NCBI GenBank assembly: GCA_043803085.1
Contig: JAZDKM010000048.1
Location: 1 to 5,559, forward strand
Origin: JAAEQG01 sp043803085
GTDB lineage: Bacteria; Planctomycetota; Phycisphaerae; UBA1845
DNA length: 5,559 nt
Direction: 5' to 3'
The notes under the pieces are model-generated. The model saw only the letters and a program-made list of their open reading frames with translations. It was not told the origin of the DNA and ran no database searches. Each line of letters opens with the position of its first letter. Position 1 is the first letter of the stretch. Of this stretch, positions 1 to 4,047 are shown piece by piece. A program made the translations under genes and the position numbers.

Positions 1-30
1 CAGAGCATTTAAAGCCCCCGTTGGACGCAT
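1..30 (-). CDS. Possible start of a further downstream gene, 3' partial
   Basis: After the TAG of the 158-aa gene the minus strand has an ATG at 30-28, giving MRPTGALNAL to the window edge, with an in-frame TAA directly before it. No good Shine-Dalgarno precedes this ATG. A second ATG in another frame at 8-6 has GGGGG six bases upstream, which is a better-spaced ribosome binding site. Only one of them, or neither, is likely to be real, and the window is too short to decide. Confidence 0.2.
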   Translation of the reverse strand, partial: MRPTGALNAL

Positions 31-35
31 TTAAA
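5..35. repeat. Direct repeat GCATTTAAA, two copies 22 bp apart
   Basis: GCATTTAAA occurs at 5-13 and 27-35 on the plus strand. It is AT-rich in an otherwise GC-rich window and lies just after the 158-aa gene. The 22-bp spacing is about two helical turns, which would place both copies on the same DNA face. The rest of the stretch 1-67 holds no hairpin with a U-tract and no clear -35/-10 pair. Confidence 0.4.
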
Positions 36-67
36 CGCGGACTAACAAATGTACAAGTCAGTGAACG

Positions 68-544
68 CTACACCGGCCAGACTGTTCCAGCGCTCCTCGG
101 GTTCCACAGCACCCTGAATCTCACGGTGAAGTTCGTCGCCACGGCGGTCGTAACGCAGAACCGAATCCAGTTCGAGACTCCGTTCTTCGCCAGGATCATC
201 GACCCGTTGGTCTGAGGGTACTCCGCCATCTTGTTGATCCGGGCCTGAGTGGAATTGAGGAACACCGCAGTCGCGCCCGCAAGCCCCGCGTCGAGGATCA
301 TGGAGTTGAGCGCCGCCGTGGAGCAGTCCACACCAGCCAGCGCTGTGATCGGAACGCGGTTCGTGCCATCCCACAACTCCCAGCCGCATAGGGTAGCCAC
401 AGCGACGTTGGTGACGTCAATGAACTCCCCATAGATGGCGTGGATCTCCACGAAGCGGGAGAACCCGAAGATATTGTAGACCTGCGCCGCGATACCGCCC
501 GGGTTCACAAGCAGCGTCTTTTCCGCAATGGCATCACTGAGCAT
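68..544 (-). CDS. Small beta-rich phage virion protein, 158 aa
   Basis: A complete ORF from ATG (GGAG 7 bases upstream) to TAG. The N-terminal 20 residues (LSDAIAEKTLLVNPGG) are followed by alternating strands: residues 31-48 (FVEIHAIYGEF, then VTNVAVA), WELWDGTNRVPIT at 55-67, and a C-terminal pair NWIRF (125-129) and FTVRFRVLWNP (139-149). The 'WDG...VPIT' and 'IRF...F.VRFRV.W.P' pattern is like phage beta-sandwich virion proteins. There are three Cys residues (53, 74, 130), and no signal peptide or catalytic signature. It is probably translated from the same mRNA as the 929-aa protein, so it may be its partner, for example a cap, adaptor or decoration protein. That partnership is inference from position only. 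I do not recognise a named family. Confidence 0.75.
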   Translation of the reverse strand: MLSDAIAEKTLLVNPGGIAAQVYNIFGFSRFVEIHAIYGEFIDVTNVAVATLCGWELWDGTNRVPITALAGVDCSTAALNSMILDAGLAGATAVFLNSTQARINKMAEYPQTNGSMILAKNGVSNWIRFCVTTAVATNFTVRFRVLWNPRSAGTVWPV

Positions 545-551
545 GTTTCGT

Positions 552-555
552 CTCC
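552..555 (-). promoter_or_regulatory. Ribosome binding site GGAG for the 158-aa gene
   Basis: GGAG lies 7 bases before the ATG at 544, within the 15-base gap after the TAA of the 929-aa gene. With so little room, the two genes are almost certainly on one transcript; no terminator or promoter separates them. Confidence 0.75.
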
Positions 556-559
556 GTCC

Positions 560-3349
560 TTAAAGGGCCTTGCGCCTCGGGTACACGCACACCTTGCCGG
601 GGTTCCCCGCCGCCGGAGTCCCGCTCCAAGCGATGTCGATACGGAAGAACGCGCAGTTCAAGTTCGCCAGGGAGAGAATATCGGAGTAGGGGGTATTACC
701 CGTACTGGAGAAGGAGGCGAATCCCCTGGTCCCGAATCTCCGCGACCACACGTCGGGGGTAACCGGAACGATGATCGGGTGCAGCCCGCCCGTGGAAGTA
801 TCGTTCCACCCGCTGATGATCAAGGACGCGGTTACAGGAATCGCTCCGGCATCGATCCCGCCGTTGAGGTAAATCTCGAAGTCCACGTCCTTGAATCCGG
901 CCATAGCAGATCCAGCGGCGCTCGGGATGATGATGGCCGCATTGCTCGCAATGGCTTCCTGGGCGTAGGCGGACTCGTTGACATACTGCGCGGAGAGAGG
1001 ATTCGTCTCCCCCATGCGCCAGTACGCCTGCCCCGACACCCACCCACGGGAGTCGAAGACCACCGGGGTCGAAACCGGATGGTTCGAGAACTTGCAGACG
1101 ACTTCCAGGGTTCCCGGGCTGGCGATGACACCCGCCTCCTGAGCGCGGATGCGGATCATGTCCGCGCCGCCCAGGGGGATCGCAAGACGGCCAACCTCCT
1201 GGTTGAGAGACGTGGCAGGGAAGTCGTAGACGAGCCGCTGGACGCGGAACACACCGTCCGCCCCCTCCGCTGCCGACTGCGCCTCGATCTGGGGGTTGTA
1301 GCCCCACTTGTCCACAGCGGCAACCGTGTCGCAGAGCTCGATAATGACCCGCGCCTTGCCGCCGATGACAGCGGCGGTGTGAAGGAACGTCAGGTACGCC
1401 GAGACACGATCCCCCGTGGGAGTACCAGCGGGGACAGCATCAAGGGCACCAGCCGCGGGCATAGCCGCGGAGGCACGAAGAGTCACCGGCGCAGACTCGT
1501 GGACCCAGGGGGCGACCTCCAACATCTGAATGGCCTGGGCCACCCGGTTGGTCATGGAGATTTCGAGGCGGCGGTAGGCATCTTCTAGGAAAGCACCAAG
1601 CTGCCCGTCCGCGACCGCGGGGGGCACCGCACTGTACCGCCCGCCAACCTGCTCGGCATAGGAAGGCGCGGCTACCGCCGGAGCACCGTAGGTCGGATTA
1701 TCCGTGGCGACAACCACCCGCTGGGTCAGCGCCGTGGTAGCACCAGAGCCACCCTGCACACCCGCCTGCCCCGCAATGGGGCTGACCTTTGCGCGCTCGC
1801 CCTCATTCCAAGACTTGAGAATATCGGGAGTCGCCCCCTCGATGATCTTGGAGATCACGGACACAGTGGGAATACCCGCAGCCGGGTTGATTGCATCCAA
1901 GCGACAACGCAAGGCTCGCAGGCCAACGGTCTCAGCCTCCCATACCTCGGTGGAAGGCCCCGCCAGCGTCGTCTGGGCAGCGATCACCCCCGTTGCGGAG
2001 TTGCGGCAGAGCATCGCTGCGAAGGTGACCCCGTCTGCTGACCCGAAGAATTGGACGGTCGCCGCGACGATTCCGACGCTTGCGTCGATCTGGATTCTCC
2101 CCCCGGAGAACGACCCATCCAGGACGGCATCCGTTCCGTTGGCAACCGCGTTCGCCAGGGCGTGGTGAACCGTCTCCTTGGTCTCAAGATCCACGACTGC
2201 CTGGGATGCCTGCGGGGACGCGCCCTGGATGATCTTGCTGGTGACCACCACCCGCCCCAGCCCGCCGCCGCCTGTGTTGATCGCGTCAACACGGACTCGC
2301 AGCAACCGAAGGCCCGCCGTCTCCACCACCCAGATCTCGTCGGAGTTGGCCGTGATCGCCGTCTGCGTGGCGTAGGTGTCTGTCCCCTCGCGCCGACACT
2401 TCACCGCGACGAAGTTGATCCCATCCTCGGAACCCAAGAACAGAAGAGTCGCGGAAACCAGCGTAACGTTGGCCACGATCTGGAAGCGCCCGCCCGAATA
2501 CGCACCACTGAGAATCGCATCCGTTCCGTTGGCGATGGCCGCGGCACTCGCGTGGTGAGTCGTCTCCACCGTTTCCAGGTTGACTACGCTCTCGTCCGTC
2601 TCCGGGGTAGCCGCCTCGATGATCTTCGAGAGCACGGTAACCCGGCCAAGCATCCCCGCTCCGATGTCGATGGCCTCGATCCGAACCCGCAAGGTCTGGT
2701 ACCCGGCAACCTCCGTGAGCCAGACCTCGTTGGCGCTCGCGCCGATCACCGTGTTGTTGGCGATGACGTTCGTCACTTCATTCCGGCACTGAATCGGAAC
2801 GAAATTCGTTCCGTCCACGCTGCCGAAGAATTGAAGCGTGGCGCTCACCAGATCCGCGTTCGAAACGATCTGGATACGACCGCCTGCATAAGCCCCCTCC
2901 AGGTCCGCATCCGTCCCGTCGCCCACGGCCCGGGCGAGCGTGTGGTGGAGCGTGATCTCCTCGCTCAGGAGGGTCATTTCCTCGCGGCCAGACAGCGCCG
3001 AGACAGGAAGCAGCCACCCGTTGATCTCCACATTGGCAGTTGCCCCAGCCGCAAGCCCGACGACCCGGATGCGAATGTGAGGCTTCGTCAGGTTCACGAC
3101 GATAGGGAACACCTGCCCAGTGACCAACGGGGCCTTGTGGTCCATGGCGTCCCAGGTTGCACCCGTTGCAAGCACCGCCCCCTCAACGTAGACAGACACC
3201 GGCTGGTCTGCCCGAACCGACCCCACGAGCTGGGCATACCCCTCGGTAGGGAAAGGCCCGAAGGTCCGGGTAATGGTCGGCGCGAGGGTGAACAGCGCCT
3301 CGGTCTCCTGGTTGAGAATCGAGTACGGAGTCTGCATGTTGGTCGCCAT
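560..3349 (-). CDS. Large repeat-containing phage virion protein, 929 aa (fibre or appendage candidate)
   Basis: A complete ORF, ATG (ribosome binding site GGAGAG) to TAA. Residues 1-130 form an N-terminal part with a beta-domain (VSVYVEGAVL, then HIRIRVVGL). Residues 131-260, 261-390 and 391-508 are three tandem repeats. Each has HH at its start, GTDA.L.G, GGR.QI, a 'GS.DG..F' turn, a Cys-Arg pair, an L..LR.R strand and a closing SKII. The 'GS.DG.NF' plus 'R.R' pattern is common in beta-sandwich domains of phage tail and fibre proteins. Residues 536-550 (GATTALTQRVVVATD) resemble a junction motif often seen in phage virion proteins. Residues about 565-600 (EQVGGRYSAV through AFLEDAYRRLEIS) form a linker. 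Residues about 610-929 hold at least two further beta-rich domains, each with an RIRA- or RIDIAW-type strand. There is no signal peptide, membrane segment or catalytic motif. The gene is followed after 15 bases by the 158-aa gene. A structural role is likely; exact location in the virion is unknown. Confidence 0.82.
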   Translation of the reverse strand: MATNMQTPYSILNQETEALFTLAPTITRTFGPFPTEGYAQLVGSVRADQPVSVYVEGAVLATGATWDAMDHKAPLVTGQVFPIVVNLTKPHIRIRVVGLAAGATANVEINGWLLPVSALSGREEMTLLSEEITLHHTLARAVGDGTDADLEGAYAGGRIQIVSNADLVSATLQFFGSVDGTNFVPIQCRNEVTNVIANNTVIGASANEVWLTEVAGYQTLRVRIEAIDIGAGMLGRVTVLSKIIEAATPETDESVVNLETVETTHHASAAAIANGTDAILSGAYSGGRFQIVANVTLVSATLLFLGSEDGINFVAVKCRREGTDTYATQTAITANSDEIWVVETAGLRLLRVRVDAINTGGGGLGRVVVTSKIIQGASPQASQAVVDLETKETVHHALANAVANGTDAVLDGSFSGGRIQIDASVGIVAATVQFFGSADGVTFAAMLCRNSATGVIAAQTTLAGPSTEVWEAETVGLRALRCRLDAINPAAGIPTVSVISKIIEGATPDILKSWNEGERAKVSPIAGQAGVQGGSGATTALTQRVVVATDNPTYGAPAVAAPSYAEQVGGRYSAVPPAVADGQLGAFLEDAYRRLEISMTNRVAQAIQMLEVAPWVHESAPVTLRASAAMPAAGALDAVPAGTPTGDRVSAYLTFLHTAAVIGGKARVIIELCDTVAAVDKWGYNPQIEAQSAAEGADGVFRVQRLVYDFPATSLNQEVGRLAIPLGGADMIRIRAQEAGVIASPGTLEVVCKFSNHPVSTPVVFDSRGWVSGQAYWRMGETNPLSAQYVNESAYAQEAIASNAAIIIPSAAGSAMAGFKDVDFEIYLNGGIDAGAIPVTASLIISGWNDTSTGGLHPIIVPVTPDVWSRRFGTRGFASFSSTGNTPYSDILSLANLNCAFFRIDIAWSGTPAAGNPGKVCVYPRRKAL
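1826..2179 (-). repeat. Coding tandem repeat 3 of the 929-aa protein (residues 391-508)
   Basis: HH at 395-396, GTDAVLDG at 405-412 and Cys448 keep the 130-residue register. One residue is lost before the closing strand, so SKII falls at 500-503. The inter-repeat linker seen after copies 1 and 2 is replaced by a charged segment (KSWNEGERAK) leading to the junction at residue 536. Confidence 0.82.
2180..2569 (-). repeat. Coding tandem repeat 2 of the 929-aa protein (residues 261-390)
   Basis: Landmarks recur exactly 130 residues after copy 1: HH at 265-266, GTDAILSG at 275-282, Cys318 and SKII at 371-374. By hand alignment it shares about half of its residues (roughly 54%) with copy 3. Plus-strand bases 2517-2533 are identical to 2127-2143 in copy 3. 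Confidence 0.85.
2570..2959 (-). repeat. Coding tandem repeat 1 of the 929-aa protein (residues 131-260)
   Basis: First of three copies in exact 390-base register. Landmarks are HH at 135-136, GTDADLEG at 145-152, Cys188 and SKII at 241-244. It is the most diverged copy at DNA level in the 'gcatccgt' segment, where it differs from copies 2 and 3. Confidence 0.85.
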
Positions 3350-3357
3350 GGAAACGT

Positions 3358-3363
3358 CTCTCC
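3358..3363 (-). promoter_or_regulatory. Ribosome binding site GGAGAG for the 929-aa gene
   Basis: GGAGAG ends 8 bases before the ATG at 3349. It supports that ATG over the in-frame Met at residue 5, which has no purine-rich site at a proper distance. I found no convincing -35/-10 promoter in the short gap after the terminator. Confidence 0.6.
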
Positions 3364-3366
3364 AAG

Positions 3367-3380
3367 TGCAAGCGATTGCA
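3367..3380. repeat. Short inverted repeat between terminator and ribosome binding site
   Basis: TGCAA and TTGCA form a perfect 5-bp dyad around a 4-base centre (GCGA on plus, TCGC on minus). It sits in the 41-base gap between the terminator and the ATG of the 929-aa gene, four bases before the Shine-Dalgarno sequence. It could be a small leader hairpin or a protein-binding dyad, but it is short enough to be chance. Confidence 0.35.
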
Positions 3381-3390
3381 TGTCCCTATG

Positions 3391-3426
3391 AAAAAGGGGG
3401 AGTGCGGAAACTCCACACTCCCCCTT
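3391..3426 (-). terminator. Strong rho-independent terminator after the 173-aa gene
   Basis: On the minus strand, AAGGGGGAGTG pairs perfectly with CACTCCCCCTT (11 bp). The stem continues through a U-G pair and GGA/UCC to a GUU triloop, giving about 15 bp in all, and is followed by a U-run (UUUUUC, the first two Us being part of the stem). On the plus strand the hairpin is not followed by a T-run, so it acts only in the gene direction. It ends about 40 bases before the start of the 929-aa gene. Confidence 0.9.
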
Positions 3427-3438
3427 CACAATCCTCCG

Positions 3439-3466
3439 CCCCACCACCACCCGCCAAACCCTTCCC
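3439..3466 (-). other. G-quadruplex-type motif in the 3' untranslated region of the 173-aa gene
   Basis: The minus strand, which is the sense strand for transcription, has four G-runs of 3-4 bases (at 3464-3466, 3459-3461, 3450-3452 and 3439-3442) with loops of 2, 6 and 7 bases. This meets the usual G3+N1-7 rule. It lies between the TAG at 3478 and the terminator hairpin, 12 bases before the hairpin. In GC-rich DNA such a motif can arise by chance, and folding in RNA is not shown. Confidence 0.4.
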
Positions 3467-3477
3467 AGGGTAGTTGA

Positions 3478-3999
3478 CTACGGCAGCGTGACCAGCGGAC
3501 GCATCCAGATCATGACCTGGACGTCCGCGGCTCCGGAACCGGCGATGGTGCCCGCGGCGGCCCCTGCCGCATCGGTCGCCGTCAGCCCCAGGTCGTCCGC
3601 AGCACCGTTGTTGTACGTGGGATTGGCCGCCGAGTTGACCGCATTGGCCAGGAGCGTTGCCGTCAGGCCGTACTTGTCGGGGTCGCCCGCGACCTTCGTT
3701 CCGAAGCCGACCTTCACCCCACCCGCCGCCCCGGTGATGGCCTTGAGCAGCTTGATGGCCGTCTTGACCACACTGAATCCCGCGGGCACGTTCCAGCCCA
3801 CGTCCACGTCGGCAGTCGCAATCAGGGGGACGGCCACGACCGTCTCCACGCGCGCCAGGTCGCCCACGATCCAGTAGGTGCCGTTCCACACGAGCATCTC
3901 GCCCGTGCGGCTGTCGATCCAGGTGTCCCCCGCGACCGGGGCGCTCGGCGCAACGGCGACGGGAACCAGGTTCTTGAGCAAGTCGTTCAGGTGTCGCAT
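3478..3999 (-). CDS. Small beta-rich phage virion protein, 173 aa
   Basis: A complete ORF starts at ATG with a good GGGAG site 6 bases upstream and ends at TAG. Residues 24-44 (GDTWIDS, TGEMLVWNGTYWIVG) match the 'GD.W.D..TG....WNG..W' pattern that recurs in phage tail and fibre proteins. After a probable hinge around residue 50, the C-terminal two thirds has alternating hydrophobic strands, a GGVKVGFGTK turn near residues 93-102, the acidic segment AADDLGLTATDAAG near 133-146, and a closing strand ADVQVMIWMRP. This is consistent with a beta-sandwich in the virion. No signal peptide, transmembrane segment or catalytic motif is seen. Terminators on both sides make it a self-contained cistron, which suggests its amount relative to neighbours may be set separately. 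It could be a fibre, decoration or tail accessory protein; I do not recognise a named family. Confidence 0.75.
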   Translation of the reverse strand: MRHLNDLLKNLVPVAVAPSAPVAGDTWIDSRTGEMLVWNGTYWIVGDLARVETVVAVPLIATADVDVGWNVPAGFSVVKTAIKLLKAITGAAGGVKVGFGTKVAGDPDKYGLTATLLANAVNSAANPTYNNGAADDLGLTATDAAGAAAGTIAGSGAADVQVMIWMRPLVTLP

Positions 4000-4005
4000 C
4001 TCACT

Positions 4006-4010
4006 CTCCC
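4006..4010 (-). promoter_or_regulatory. Ribosome binding site GGGAG for the 173-aa gene
   Basis: GGGAG lies 6 bases before the ATG at 3999 and fixes that start. It follows directly on the U-tract of the preceding terminator, an unusually tight packing of terminator, ribosome binding site and start codon. Confidence 0.75.
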
Positions 4011-4037
4011 GAAAAAAGAGGGGCGCTCAGGCACCCC
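4011..4037 (-). terminator. Rho-independent terminator after the beta-helix gene
   Basis: Read on the minus strand, a 7-bp stem GGGGUGC/GCGCCCC (one U-G pair) closes a CUGA tetraloop and is followed by UCUUUUUUC. It begins 10 bases past the TAG of the beta-helix gene. Its U-tract abuts the Shine-Dalgarno of the next gene, so the terminator sits inside the leader of the 173-aa gene. Downstream expression therefore needs readthrough or a promoter farther upstream. An overlapping alternative stem is listed in the findings. Confidence 0.8.
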
Positions 4038-4047
4038 GCCTCAGTGC

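Noticed and set aside
41..62. Imperfect dyad ACTAAC ... GTCAGT around TGTACA, possible operator
   Set aside because: The arms match at only 5 of 6 positions and the central palindrome is not centred on the same axis, so it is not distinguishable from chance.
1..67. Minus-strand promoter after the 158-aa gene (TTGTAC with TAAATG)
   Set aside because: Both hexamers match the sigma-70 consensus poorly (about 3 of 6 each).
440..1588. Plus-strand open frame of 382 codons
   Set aside because: Same Arg/Gly/Asp-rich shadow composition. It spans the boundary between the 929-aa and 158-aa genes and overlaps the ribosome binding site between them.
2051..3391. Plus-strand open frame of 446 codons opposite the 929-aa gene
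   Set aside because: It is extremely rich in Arg, Asp, His and Pro, has no domain-like pattern, and mirrors the GC-rich third positions of the minus-strand gene. The three-fold repeat with conserved protein motifs shows that the minus frame is the coding one.
3386..3889. Minus-strand 167-codon frame running through the terminator
   Set aside because: Arg/Gly-rich out-of-frame shadow of the 173-aa gene that reads through a strong terminator hairpin; no ribosome binding site supports it.
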